From assembly GCA_048054495.1 (NCBI GenBank), contig JBGMQN010000113.1:25905-89904 (forward strand): a stretch of DNA of 64,000 nt, read 5' to 3'. Of this stretch, positions 8,307 to 16,224 are shown in pieces. A model generated the notes under the pieces. That model worked only from the letters and a program-made list of their open reading frames with translations. It was not told the DNA's origin and made no database searches. The stretch is from JADFRG01 sp048054495 (GTDB lineage Bacteria; Chloroflexota; Anaerolineae; Anaerolineales; E44-bin32). Every line of letters begins with the position of its first letter. Within the stretch, counting starts at the first letter, position 1. The position numbers and the translations under genes were made by a program.

Positions 8307-9266
8307 CTAACGACGGTACAGGTTGGAAAATACGAGCCAGAGGTTTGCGGGGCGCTCTGCCAGCCGCCTCATCAAATAAGGGTACCACTGTGACCCATAA
8401 GGCACGTAGACTCGCACCGGATACCGGCGCCGGCGAAGCGAGACCTGGAGCTCGGACCGGATTCCGTACAGAAATTGAAATTCAAGGGCCGCGCGCGGGA
8501 CCCCAATCTTTCTTGCATATTCTTCCACGAATTCGATCCGGTCCTGATCGTGTGATGCGATGGCAATCAGCGGAGGAGTGCGCCCATCCGCGGATCCTGA
8601 AATCCCTCCCGCATTATGTGCTGCCTCCAATGCAATCACGGAAAGACGGTCGAAATTGTCATCCACCTCACCCTTTAGCTGGTACGCGATCGACTCTGGC
8701 TCCAGATATGCCCCCTTGACGATCCGCACCGACGTTCCCGCAGCGACTGCCGAGCGGATGTCGTGCTCGCTTCGGAACAAGGCGGATTGAAACACCAGAC
8801 CTATCTCCGTGAGACCTTGCAGGGCCAGATTGTGGTGGATGCTCAGGGTCTGATCTATGCAAGCCGCATCCTCCATGTCGATGCGTATGTAGACCTTCTG
8901 AGCCGCTCCTTCCCGCGCCAATTGGAGCATGTTATTCATGCAGAGCTCAAAGTTCAGGCTGAGCCCAATTTGTGTGAGTTTGACGGAAATGTTGCAGGGC
9001 AGATCGCTGCCAGCAATGGCCTGGATCAGCCGACATATTTCTTCACGGGATTGAGTGGCCTCGCTCTCCGAGACCACATGCTCGCCTAGGTGGGCGAGGG
9101 TTGTGAATAGCCCGCGTTCGCTAAGAGTCCGACTGACCTCCAACGCCTCCGATAGAGTTTCTCCTGCCACGAACCGGCGAGCTACACGGCGGGCCAGCCC
9201 CCAATCCTTGACCAGCCGTTGAGCCCATGTCGCATCGGAGAGGAAGAGGATCAGCGATCTAAGCAT
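8307..9266 (-). CDS. Proline dehydrogenase, FAD-dependent
   Basis: Predicted 319 aa, typical of the stand-alone monofunctional enzyme that oxidises proline to pyrroline-5-carboxylate and passes electrons to quinone. Conserved segments in order: VKLTQIGL, RIDMEDAA, VRIVKGAYLEP, IASHD, EFQFLYGIR and the C-terminal YVPYGSQWYPYLMRRLAERPAN, which carries the substrate-binding Arg pair. No P5C dehydrogenase is next to it. The gene starts at an ATG 12 bases after a TACAAT -10 element, giving a very short leader. It is the first gene of the minus-strand block that includes the SDR. Confidence 0.93.
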   Translation of the reverse strand: MLRSLILFLSDATWAQRLVKDWGLARRVARRFVAGETLSEALEVSRTLSERGLFTTLAHLGEHVVSESEATQSREEICRLIQAIAGSDLPCNISVKLTQIGLSLNFELCMNNMLQLAREGAAQKVYIRIDMEDAACIDQTLSIHHNLALQGLTEIGLVFQSALFRSEHDIRSAVAAGTSVRIVKGAYLEPESIAYQLKGEVDDNFDRLSVIALEAAHNAGGISGSADGRTPPLIAIASHDQDRIEFVEEYARKIGVPRAALEFQFLYGIRSELQVSLRRRRYPVRVYVPYGSQWYPYLMRRLAERPANLWLVFSNLYRR

Positions 9267-9278
9267 TGTCCCAGGGGG

Positions 9279-9284
9279 ATTGTA
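9279..9284 (-). promoter_or_regulatory. -10 element of the proline dehydrogenase gene
   Basis: On the minus strand TACAAT lies 12 bases upstream of the ATG at 9266, predicting a transcript with a leader of about 5 bases. No convincing -35 was found. Confidence 0.4.
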
Positions 9285-9307
9285 GCAAGGCTTCGCGTGC
9301 TTACTGT

Positions 9308-9313
9308 TATAAT
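9308..9313 (+). promoter_or_regulatory. TATAAT element upstream of the tRNA remnant and tRNA-Lys
   Basis: A perfect TATAAT lies about 97 bases upstream of the tRNA-like 5' half and 169 bases before tRNA-Lys. No -35 at 16-18 bases is convincing. It could drive the tRNA unit. Confidence 0.35.
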
Positions 9314-9409
9314 CCGCCGCGAGGCTTTTTTATCCACCGACCCTGAGAGCGATCTCCCCCGAAAATCGATCGCCGCACGATGCTCGTCGCTGGATAGCAG
9401 GCAATACTT

Positions 9410-9455
9410 GCCTGCGTAGCTCAATCTGGCAGAGCAGCGGACTATAACCCGGTGC
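9410..9455 (+). pseudogene. 5' half of a tRNA gene (remnant)
   Basis: GCCTGCG (9410-9416) followed by TAGCTCAATCTGGCAGAGCA is a textbook acceptor 5' strand plus D arm, then an imperfect anticodon-arm-like stretch. No T arm or 3' acceptor strand follows; the sequence loses tRNA character after about 9455. The missing acceptor complement CGCAGGC occurs with a T arm at 11675-11681, suggesting the gene was broken by an insertion or rearrangement. Confidence 0.6.
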
Positions 9456-9481
9456 TCTGTTTGGAGGGAAGGAATAGTCGA

Positions 9482-9555
9482 GGGCCACTAGCTCAATTAG
9501 GCAGAGCAACGGCCTCTTAAGCCGCAGGTTACAGGTTCGATTCCTGTGTGGCCCA
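9482..9555 (+). tRNA. tRNA-Lys (anticodon CUU)
   Basis: It has a perfect 7-bp acceptor stem (GGGCCAC with GTGGCCC), a normal D arm, anticodon stem ACGGC/GCCGC with loop CTCTTAA (anticodon CTT), and T arm ACAGG-TTCGATT-CCTGT. The discriminator is A. It is followed by CC but not a full CCA, so the tail is added after transcription. Confidence 0.93.
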
Positions 9556-9609
9556 CCTCAAATAGACCACCTGACTCCGGAGTAGGAACCATATACCGAG
9601 GAGCGAACG

Positions 9610-10127
9610 ATGACAGATCGGAGTCAGGATACGAATGCAATCCGCGAGCTGTACCGGAGAGTTAGGCTCGATCGGAAGGACGCGGGCAGAGCACCTCGCA
9701 CCCTCGGGGGTCTACGAGGAGAAATTGGTCCCCTTCGTGGGATGGTGCGAGGCCCAAGAACCCCCGCTCAACTGCGCCAACCTCTACGAAGACAACATCG
9801 TATAGATACAGGAGTGCGGAATTCGACCGAGGCTTCACCGCGGGCGAGTACATGAGCGGCGAAGGTCTTCACCTCTGGACTAGGCGTCTGAGCGACCAGA
9901 CGGGTGTAGGCATCTTCATAGCCTACGACATGATGCGAGTCCTGGAGTATCAGGGCTGTGTCGCCTCGAAGCTCGAACTGCCTATGGGACGAGGACTGGA
10001 CTCTCGGCCTGAACGGGTTTGTCAGGCGCTCAAGGGGGCGGAATTAGCTCTACGGCCTCACGATGGAAGAGTAAGAGCACTGCGTAGCTGTAGGACTAAC
10101 GTAATTGCTCTGGAACGACTATACTAA
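9610..10127 (+). pseudogene. Frameshifted gene of unknown function
   Basis: An ATG at 9610 has a good ribosome site (GAGGAG, 6 bases upstream). Protein-like sequence then moves between three frames: the first about 24 codons in frame with the ATG, a second stretch (EEKLVPFVGWCEAQEPP) ending in TAG at 9800-9802, then a third (EFDRGFTAGEYMSGEGLHLW) continuing to about 10127. Joined, this would be a protein of roughly 150-170 residues. The family is not recognised. At least two frameshifts suggest decay, or clustered assembly errors. It lies between the tRNA remnant region and the helicase. Confidence 0.4.
10120..10125 (+). promoter_or_regulatory. Possible -10 element upstream of the DEAD-box gene
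   Basis: TATACT lies about 112 bases before the chosen GTG start. No clear -35 is seen. It would give a leader of about 100 bases, a length common for cold-induced helicase genes; the link is inference. Confidence 0.3.
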
Positions 10128-10237
10128 ACGCTTGTGTCTGCGGGCAATTGATTCGCCGCATTACTAGCAAAGCAATTTGCAGAACGGAATTGGGCTGAGG
10201 GTGCTACTTGGCTCAACAGAGCCAAGGAGTACTTTCA

Positions 10238-11494
10238 GTGCATTTTGAACAATTTTCTTTAGACCGGCGCATCGTCGCAAGAATTAAGGCAATCGGCTTC
10301 ACTGCGCCTACCCCGATTCAGCAGCAAGCCATCCCCAGGGTGCTCGAAGGGCGAGATGTGATGGGCTTAGCCCAGACCGGCACCGGCAAAACCGCGGCCT
10401 TTATCCTGCCTATTCTGCAGCGGCTTACTAAAGGCCCGTTGCGTCGAGTGCGGGTCCTCATCGTTGCTCCCACACGCGAACTTGCCGAACAGATTTACCA
10501 ACTGAGTCTTGATCTTAGCAGGAATACCAAGGTACGCAGCGTATCCGTCTACGGCGGCGTAAGCAAAGTGGCTCAGGTCTCGCGGCTGCGGAGAGGCGTA
10601 GAGATTGTCATTGCTTGTCCTGGTCGCCTGCTCGACATCGTTAATGATGGAGATATCGATCTATCGCGCGTTGAGGTCCTGGTATTGGACGAGGCTGATC
10701 GCATGTGCGATATGGGCTTCCTCCCCGATATTCGTCGCATCCTCAAGCTACTGCCGGCCCAACGCCAGACACTTTTCTTCGGAGCCACGATGCCAGGGGA
10801 TATCCGCAAACTGGCAGATAGTATCCTCATAAATCCGGTCACCGTTCAAATCGGCAAGATTGCCCCGGCGAAGACCGTTTCACACGCGCTCTATCCGGTG
10901 CCCGCGAATCTCAAGAAAAGGCTTCTGTTGGCAATATTGCAACAGACACTCACCAGCCGCGTCCTGATCTTTACACGCACCAAGTATCGTGCCCGTAACC
11001 TGGCACGCGATCTGGAAAAGCGTGGTTATCGCGCGGCAGCACTGCAAGGCAACATGTCGCAGAATCAGCGACAGAAAGCGATCGATGGCTTTCGTAACAG
11101 GAAATACGATATTCTCGCCGCCACAGATGTCGCGGCGCGCGGCATAGACGTGTCCGAAATATCGCACGTGATCAACTTTGATATCCCCGATACTGTCGAT
11201 GCCTACACTCACCGGATCGGTCGCACCGGTCGTGCCCACCGGTCTGGTGAAGCTTTCACGTTTGCCGGACAAGGGGATGCGCAGATGATCCGGGACATTG
11301 AAAAACTGCTGGGGACACGAATCGAACGGCGGCGATTGCCTGATTTCAACTACGGCAGCTTCGTACCGGAAAGCCATTTCCAGAAGAGCCATTCAAAGCC
11401 GCCACGAAAGATACGATCCCATAACAACCGAAGCCATAGTCGCAGCAACGGAGGCAGCAATAGCCCACGCCGCCGCTCGCATCGAAGCAAATAA
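10238..11494 (+). CDS. DEAD-box ATP-dependent RNA helicase (RhlE/CsdA-like)
   Basis: Predicted 418 aa from a GTG with AAGGAG 8 bases upstream; an upstream in-frame TTG at 10208 lacks such a site. All core motifs are present: Q motif with TAPTPIQ, AQTGTGKT (45-52), PTRELAEQ, DEAD (151-154), motif III as GAT instead of SAT, DVAARGID and HRIGRTGR. About the last 40 residues are an Arg/Ser/Asn/His-rich tail (NRSHSRSNGG and similar), a likely RNA-binding extension. RhlE-type helicases act in ribosome assembly or mRNA turnover. The gene is flanked by a decayed gene and tRNA fragments, and its DNA looks slightly less GC-rich than its neighbours, so transfer is possible. Confidence 0.92.
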   Translation: MHFEQFSLDRRIVARIKAIGFTAPTPIQQQAIPRVLEGRDVMGLAQTGTGKTAAFILPILQRLTKGPLRRVRVLIVAPTRELAEQIYQLSLDLSRNTKVRSVSVYGGVSKVAQVSRLRRGVEIVIACPGRLLDIVNDGDIDLSRVEVLVLDEADRMCDMGFLPDIRRILKLLPAQRQTLFFGATMPGDIRKLADSILINPVTVQIGKIAPAKTVSHALYPVPANLKKRLLLAILQQTLTSRVLIFTRTKYRARNLARDLEKRGYRAAALQGNMSQNQRQKAIDGFRNRKYDILAATDVAARGIDVSEISHVINFDIPDTVDAYTHRIGRTGRAHRSGEAFTFAGQGDAQMIRDIEKLLGTRIERRRLPDFNYGSFVPESHFQKSHSKPPRKIRSHNNRSHSRSNGGSNSPRRRSHRSK

Positions 11495-11644
11495 TGTTGC
11501 TGTCCGCCTAACGACTGCCTGCTTGCACTCGCCAGAGTGCGGCCGCAGGATGGAAGCTCGACTGGTGGAGGCAAAACGGTCTGGTACCGTGGTACTATTC
11601 GCTTGGGGCTGGAGTAGTTCGAGCTCGGAACCAATATCCTTTCT

Positions 11645-11682
11645 TAAGCGGTTGGTTGCAGGTTCGAATCCTGACGCAGGCG
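11645..11682 (+). pseudogene. 3' half of a tRNA gene (remnant)
   Basis: TAAGCGG, then a T arm GCAGG-TTCGAAT-CCTGA (one mismatch), then CGCAGGC (11675-11681) and a G discriminator form the 3' part of a tRNA from the anticodon loop onward. The upstream bases do not fold as a D arm. The acceptor strand is the exact complement of GCCTGCG at 9410-9416, 2.2 kb upstream. Confidence 0.6.
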
Positions 11683-11688
11683 CTTGCG

Positions 11689-11802
11689 GTGTCAAATACG
11701 ATCCGACTGACCTTCCTGGCGCTGAGCCTATTCGGCCTGGCCGCGAACCTGGTCGGCCTGGCATATACGTTTGCAGCCCTCGTAGACGTCTTCTTTAGCT
11801 AG
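11689..11802 (+). CDS. Possible 37-aa single-pass membrane peptide
   Basis: A GTG at 11689 opens a short frame ending TAG at 11800-11802. After a short polar start (SNTIR) it encodes one long hydrophobic segment rich in Leu, Ala and Phe, ending DVFFS. No ribosome site is visible and the frame begins right after the tRNA remnant, so it may be chance or a truncated protein. Listed because the hydrophobic profile is coherent. Confidence 0.25.
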   Translation: MSNTIRLTFLALSLFGLAANLVGLAYTFAALVDVFFS

Positions 11803-11992
11803 CTTCAAACCACCTTTCAGACACCTTTCAGTTCAGTCGCTATTGAGACGATTTGTGCAATAATCCGGCTGCACCTTAACAGCGGGCAACCTCCGCTTAG
11901 GTGTTTCCACTCTCGCCTTGGTCGCCATGAATGTGGCGACCTTGTGCGTTTAATGGGACCAAGGTTCATTGCCGGCGTCGGAATCGATGGTG

Positions 11993-12005
11993 TAAACTTT
12001 CGTAC
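11993..12005 (+). promoter_or_regulatory. Leaderless-type promoter element of the receiver gene
   Basis: TAAACT (11993-11998) is followed by 7 bases and then a GTG at 12006. The spacing would place transcription start at the start codon. The -35 is weak. Confidence 0.45.
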
Positions 12006-12413
12006 GTGGTTGCGAGCAATGGAAACGCCCCTGTGAACGGCAAACTAGTCGTCTGTATCGAAGATGAACAGGAGATGATCGACCTCGTTCAACTCATACT
12101 GGGCCGTAGAGGTTTTCAGGTGGAGGGGGCCAATGGAGGACTCGAAGGCTTGGAGAAGGTTCAGCAGGTGAAGCCGGATCTGGTTCTACTGGATCTAATG
12201 ATGCCGGACATGGACGGTTGGGAAGTTTACCAGCGCATGAAGTCGGACGAATCTTTGCGCGAGATCCCAGTGATTGTGATTACGGCCAAAGCGCAGTCTA
12301 TCGACAAGGTATTAGGGCTGCATATCGCAAAGGTCGATGACTACATCACGAAACCGTTTGGTCCGCAAGAGTTGCTCGAAAGCGTAGAGAAGATCCTGGG
12401 GAAGGTCGACTAA
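12006..12413 (+). CDS. Single-domain response regulator (CheY-like receiver)
   Basis: Predicted 135 aa with one receiver domain and no output domain. The acidic pocket is at EDE (19-21), the phosphoacceptor is Asp63 (LVLLDLMMPD), the switch Thr is 93 and the Lys is 116 (ITKPFG). The start is uncertain. GTG 12006 follows a TAAACT element by 7 bases and is preferred as leaderless; GTG 12033 would remove nine residues before the domain. No kinase is adjacent, so the partner is unknown. A strong terminator hairpin follows the stop at 12411-12413 by about 20 bases, so this looks monocistronic. Confidence 0.88.
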   Translation: MVASNGNAPVNGKLVVCIEDEQEMIDLVQLILGRRGFQVEGANGGLEGLEKVQQVKPDLVLLDLMMPDMDGWEVYQRMKSDESLREIPVIVITAKAQSIDKVLGLHIAKVDDYITKPFGPQELLESVEKILGKVD

Positions 12414-12434
12414 CGCGAGCATCTTGGTAACCAG

Positions 12435-12461
12435 GCGGGGCTGCTTATGCAGCCCCGCTTT
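12435..12461 (+). terminator. Intrinsic terminator after the receiver gene
   Basis: A perfect 10-bp stem GCGGGGCTGC/GCAGCCCCGC with a TTAT loop is followed by TTTC. The U-run is short but the stem is very strong. It separates the receiver gene from the LysM peptidase promoter. Confidence 0.75.
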
Positions 12462-12488
12462 CGCGTGGGTGCGGCCCTCCAGAGACGC

Positions 12489-12500
12489 TATAATCGCCGG
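12489..12500 (+). promoter_or_regulatory. Leaderless-type promoter element of the LysM/M23 gene
   Basis: TATAAT (12489-12494) stands exactly 6 bases before the ATG at 12501. The start at that ATG is independently supported by the signal peptide beginning there, which makes this the best example of the leaderless layout in the window. Confidence 0.65.
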
Positions 12501-13850
12501 ATGCGTATCAGCGCCTTTCTCATAGCGCTCAGTTTATTGGCCGGTTCGGCAATGGCCCCTGCCACGCAGGACGGCCCGGTGTATGTTGTTGAAGCTGGGG
12601 ACTCCTTATTCTCAATTGCCCAGATCTTTGGCACTACGGTCGAGGAGCTGGCGGAGGCCAATCAGATTGAAGACCCCTCGGCGATCTTCCTCGGTCAGCC
12701 GCTGCTTATCCCGGGCTACGAAGGCCTGAGCGGAACCCTGCAGTTCAACCCCGTCCGTTATGGAGAGACGCTGAGCAGCCTGGCGCGTCGATATGGTCAG
12801 CCAATGGATGAACTGGGCCAGCTGAACCGAGTGCTCAACCCTCACCGACTCTACTCGGGGCAGCCGTTCGTTTACCCGGAACGCATCGGCGGAATGCCGA
12901 CTTCCCAGCGGATTTCATCTAAGCATGGCCAGAGCATGCTCGAGCTCTCCTCTGAGCTAGGCATGGATTCCTTGGTGCTGGCGAATGGCAACGGAATCGA
13001 GGGCCGACGGTGGCTCGTGCCGGGTGAGCTTATATATGCGCCCGGGGATCAAAGTGCAACCACTGCCCTGCCACCGGAATTTGGAACCGTTACTTTGACG
13101 CCAGACCGCGCGACACAGGGAAGAACCATCAGCGTCAAATTGGAGAGTCCGAACGAAATCGCTGGCCGCCTCGGGGACCGTCAACTGAAGGTCATAGTAA
13201 CTGGGGAGGGATCGGCACTTGCACTGCAGGGGGTACATGCGTTGGAAGAACCGGGGTTGGTTGAGCTGGAACTGGTCACCAACGATGGCACGCGATACAG
13301 CCAGCCACTGCTCATTCGAGACGGCGGATACGGACGGGAATACCTGCAGGTGCCGCCTGAGACGCTCGATCCAGCGAACACCGAGCCGGAAAACCAATTG
13401 GTCGCCGGTATCGTGAGCCAAGTAACGCCCGAAAAGCTTTGGGAGGGAACGTTCGCTTATCCCTCCGCGTATTTCGAGACTTTTCCCTCCTTCTTCGGCA
13501 CTCGTCGCAGCTATAACGGAAGCGAGTTTATCTACTATCACTCCGGGTTGGATCTCTTCGGTAGCAGCAGCACTCCCGTGTTGGCTGCCGCGCGCGGACG
13601 GGTGGCCTTTTCAGACTTTCTGACCGTCAGGGGGAACGCAACCTACATCGATCACGGCTGGGGCGTTTATACGGGGTATCTGCACCAATCGGAGAGTTTG
13701 GTTAAGCCTGGCGATATTGTGGAACCGGGACAAACGATTGGGTATGTGGGAGGTACGGGTCGCGTTACCGGCCCGCATTTACACTGGGAAGTCTGGGTGG
13801 GGGGTGTTCCTGTGGATCCGGTAGAGTGGACTCTAGCGGAGTTCCCTTAG
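12501..13850 (+). CDS. Secreted LysM-domain M23 metallopeptidase
   Basis: Predicted 449 aa. The N-terminus MRISAFLIALSLLAGSAMA is a classic signal peptide with an AxA-type cleavage site, which selects ATG 12501 over an in-frame upstream ATG. LysM repeats lie at about 28-70 (VEAGDSLFSIAQ) and about 80-125, with a weaker third LysM-like segment. The C-terminal M23 peptidase has HSGLDLFG near 347-354 and GPHLHWEV near 424-431, supplying the zinc ligands. Such proteins cut peptidoglycan cross-bridges or activate amidases; LysM units bind glycan chains. The gene ends overlapping the convergent DUF2007 stop by three bases. Confidence 0.92.
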   Translation: MRISAFLIALSLLAGSAMAPATQDGPVYVVEAGDSLFSIAQIFGTTVEELAEANQIEDPSAIFLGQPLLIPGYEGLSGTLQFNPVRYGETLSSLARRYGQPMDELGQLNRVLNPHRLYSGQPFVYPERIGGMPTSQRISSKHGQSMLELSSELGMDSLVLANGNGIEGRRWLVPGELIYAPGDQSATTALPPEFGTVTLTPDRATQGRTISVKLESPNEIAGRLGDRQLKVIVTGEGSALALQGVHALEEPGLVELELVTNDGTRYSQPLLIRDGGYGREYLQVPPETLDPANTEPENQLVAGIVSQVTPEKLWEGTFAYPSAYFETFPSFFGTRRSYNGSEFIYYHSGLDLFGSSSTPVLAAARGRVAFSDFLTVRGNATYIDHGWGVYTGYLHQSESLVKPGDIVEPGQTIGYVGGTGRVTGPHLHWEVWVGGVPVDPVEWTLAEFP

Positions 13851-14101
13851 TTATCGGGGTCCGTATCAGGACCGCTCTCCAACAGCGCGCGTGCTTGCTC
13901 CGCGTGCTCTTCCCGAACCATAATCTCAACTTCAGCCATCGGACCGATCCCCAGCCCGATGGCCGAAGTTGCTGATTCTTGCGATAGCCAGACATCGACT
14001 CCATTGGCATTTAGCAGACCTTTGATGATCTCGGCCTCAATTTGGCCGTCAGCCGTACCAACGGATACCAGTTCGTGTGGTTGCTCTTCTGAGGTTGTCA
14101 T
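13847..14101 (-). CDS. DUF2007-like small protein
   Basis: Predicted 84 aa, acidic. The pattern (a VSVGTADGQIEAEIIKGLLNANG opening that includes DGQIEAEIIKG, and a C-terminal EIMVREEHAEQARALLE helix) matches DUF2007, a small ferredoxin-fold protein of unknown function often called a putative signal-transducing protein. The ATG lies 9 bases after a minus-strand TATACT element, giving an almost leaderless mRNA. It diverges from the 14153 gene and shares the promoter DNA with it. Confidence 0.8.
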   Translation of the reverse strand: MTTSEEQPHELVSVGTADGQIEAEIIKGLLNANGVDVWLSQESATSAIGLGIGPMAEVEIMVREEHAEQARALLESGPDTDPDN

Positions 14102-14110
14102 AGGCCCTAT

Positions 14111-14118
14111 AGTATAAT
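14111..14118. promoter_or_regulatory. Overlapping divergent -10 elements
   Basis: AGTATAAT reads TATAAT (14113-14118) on the plus strand and TATACT (14116-14111) on the minus strand. The minus-strand element is 9 bases from the DUF2007 ATG. The plus-strand one precedes the 14153 ATG by 34 bases. Confidence 0.5.
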
Positions 14119-14152
14119 GGCCCCGCTCTACCCCAAGATACTAGTTCCCCGA

Positions 14153-15751
14153 ATGCATCACGCATCCGCCCCCGCCCCAGAACTCAATTGGGTTGAATTC
14201 GATGTCAGGCAACAAGACCTTGAATTCATAGATAACCTGCTTCTTGAGCGTGAAGTACCGCTCACGATGGAGGAAATGTCTCAGGCATTGGTGGTGCATC
14301 GACTGGAATTGATTCGAATCGAGCAAGAGAGTCAGCCGGATAGTGAGCTCAAAGCCTATATACCCGGCGCCGAGTATGAGATCGGCGAAAGCCTCGTATT
14401 TCATTTGCTCGATAATCGGATAGGCACCGTTTCGAGTATTCGGGAGGCGAACAACCCCGATCTTCCTCCATTCGAGGTGATCCAGGTTAGCTTCGAAGAT
14501 CGAGGCGAACCCAAAGAGTTTGCCGCTCGCTTTCAAGAGCATGCTCTCAACGCGATTGCGACCGAAACTGACGAAATCGACTCCGCTGCTTCGCCTGAAT
14601 TCATTCTGGAACGGTACGGACCGCTTATCGAGGAAAAGATCGAGGCGCGTCTGCAAGAAAGCCCGGAAACGGTGCGCATTGCGGGGCGCTGGTTTCATAG
14701 CGGTCTTCTGGCCGACATTAACGCGGGGCACCTCAATCTGGCGGAGGCGGTGCTAGATGTCGCTGAAGGAGGGCCGTTGCCGACCCGATCCCTGGCGGAT
14801 CACATGGAATTGCCGGCGGGTCTGGATCCCCTGCTCACCGAATTCTCGGTCAATTTCGCGCTTCAGGAAGATGAGCGATTCGATGAGGTCGGACCGGCAG
14901 GCAAAGTGCTCTGGTACCTGAAGCGTCTCGAACCGGATGACGTGCTCCGAGTGCCCAAGCGGCTCGCATACACATCCAGGGCTTATCATCGGGAACGGCT
15001 AACCGAGGAACTGCTGGCTCTTGAGCAGAGCCTGGATGATGAATTTAGCGAGGTGAAGGTTCTGGATTCAGCGGCCACGGAGGGCGTCACCATTCCGATC
15101 CTGTTCCCGCATCTCAAGGCCGGCACATTGCCCTTATCGGCCCGCCTGCTGCCGCTTTTCCCAACCGCACATGAGGCGCCGCGGATCCGTTTCATCCTGA
15201 TTGACGAACGCACCGGCAATAAGTTCCCAGGGTGGGTCGTTCGAGAGGAGCGCTACGTATACGGCCTGGGCGATTGGTACAGCAGTAATAACGTGCCGGC
15301 CGGAGGTCTGATAAAAATCACGCCCTCGGAGGCCGAGGGGGAAGTACTGCTCCAGGCATTGGAACCGCGTCAGCGAAACGACTGGATACGAATGGTGACG
15401 ATCGACGATCGCGGGAGAATCGGCTTCACCGTGCTAAAACACCCGGTCGGAACGGCCTATGACGAGCGCATGATCGTGGGCCAGATTGACGAACAGGCGC
15501 TGGATGAGGCGTGGGAGAAGGGAGAGCAGCGCAGAATGCCGCCTGAACGGCTGACTGCCCAGGTGTTTCGTGAGCTGGCCAAACTCAATCCGCAGGCCTC
15601 TGTGCACGCGAGGTCTCTCTACTCGGCGGTGAACGTCATCCGGCGACTCCCCCCCGGGCCGATTTTTGCCGAGCTGGTCACCCAGCCATTCTACGAGCAC
15701 GTGGGCGATCTCTATTGGAAGCTGAACGAGAGCGAGTGGAAAAAAGCATGA
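14153..15751 (+). CDS. Conserved-looking protein of unknown function, 532 aa
   Basis: Soluble, acidic protein, no signal peptide. I do not recognise a named domain. The N-terminal part (PLTMEEMSQALVVHRLELI) and a mid segment (PLPTRSLADHMELPAG) look like short helix-turn-helix-type bundles. The C-terminal half is mixed alpha/beta with a YVYGLGDWYSS segment. An upstream in-frame ATG at 14117 overlaps the TATAAT element and probably lies before the transcript start, so 14153 is preferred. Its last four bases overlap the start of the next gene, so the two are coupled. This may be a phylum-restricted family. Confidence 0.75.
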   Translation: MHHASAPAPELNWVEFDVRQQDLEFIDNLLLEREVPLTMEEMSQALVVHRLELIRIEQESQPDSELKAYIPGAEYEIGESLVFHLLDNRIGTVSSIREANNPDLPPFEVIQVSFEDRGEPKEFAARFQEHALNAIATETDEIDSAASPEFILERYGPLIEEKIEARLQESPETVRIAGRWFHSGLLADINAGHLNLAEAVLDVAEGGPLPTRSLADHMELPAGLDPLLTEFSVNFALQEDERFDEVGPAGKVLWYLKRLEPDDVLRVPKRLAYTSRAYHRERLTEELLALEQSLDDEFSEVKVLDSAATEGVTIPILFPHLKAGTLPLSARLLPLFPTAHEAPRIRFILIDERTGNKFPGWVVREERYVYGLGDWYSSNNVPAGGLIKITPSEAEGEVLLQALEPRQRNDWIRMVTIDDRGRIGFTVLKHPVGTAYDERMIVGQIDEQALDEAWEKGEQRRMPPERLTAQVFRELAKLNPQASVHARSLYSAVNVIRRLPPGPIFAELVTQPFYEHVGDLYWKLNESEWKKA

Positions 15752-16179
15752 GCACCGCCGTTCCACCATCCTTGGTACGGCCCACTCTGGAGACAGCCTT
15801 CCATATCGACTACGGGTGGTGGGACCGTTCGGGCCGGAATCTCGGTGTGTACTTGAGAAGCCACCTGTGTCAGGAGCATAAAGAGATGTACTCGGACATC
15901 GATCCCAAGACAAAGGTCGATCATGTCGATCTCCAGACTGCGGAAGTGACCGTTGTAAGTCGAATCGAACACCTACTGGCCTCACATTGTGCCCAGCAAG
16001 ATGGCTATCTCACACCCCAAACCAGCCTGGTAAACAGCGTTTTCCGCGTGTTCCTCGCCAACGGAAATGCGCCGCTAACGCCCGAAGAGCTCGCTCAGCA
16101 GATCGGCCGTCCAGCGCGGATGATCTTGCGCACTCTGTCGGGGCCGCGTGTCTACAAGGGCATTCGACCCGCCCGCTAG
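15748..16179 (+). CDS. Unknown protein with a possible C-terminal winged helix, 143 aa
   Basis: Starts in the ATGA overlap with the 14153 gene stop. The first half has YGWWDRSGRNLGVYLRSHLC and a Cys/His-containing stretch. Residues about 75-140 (LTPEELAQQIGRPARMIL, then LSGPRVYKGIRP) look like a helix-turn-helix in which the recognition helix follows IGRPA. The tight coupling suggests the two proteins form a complex or a regulatory pair. No family name can be given with confidence. A tRNA-Arg gene follows. Confidence 0.75.
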   Translation: MSTAVPPSLVRPTLETAFHIDYGWWDRSGRNLGVYLRSHLCQEHKEMYSDIDPKTKVDHVDLQTAEVTVVSRIEHLLASHCAQQDGYLTPQTSLVNSVFRVFLANGNAPLTPEELAQQIGRPARMILRTLSGPRVYKGIRPAR

Positions 16180-16224
16180 GTCCACATCCTGCCAAAAGGT
16201 ATAAGATTAAGGAATTGGGGGACT

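Noticed and set aside
11298..11798. Long overlapping frames on both strands near the helicase end
   Set aside because: They shadow the helicase's Ser/Arg-rich tail and the tRNA remnant; no domain-like sequence.
12447..12500. Upstream ATG for the LysM peptidase
   Set aside because: It would put 18 basic residues before a perfect signal peptide and lies before the TATAAT element.
14117..14152. ATG at 14117 as the start of the unknown 532-aa protein
   Set aside because: The ATG is inside the -10 element, so it is probably not transcribed.
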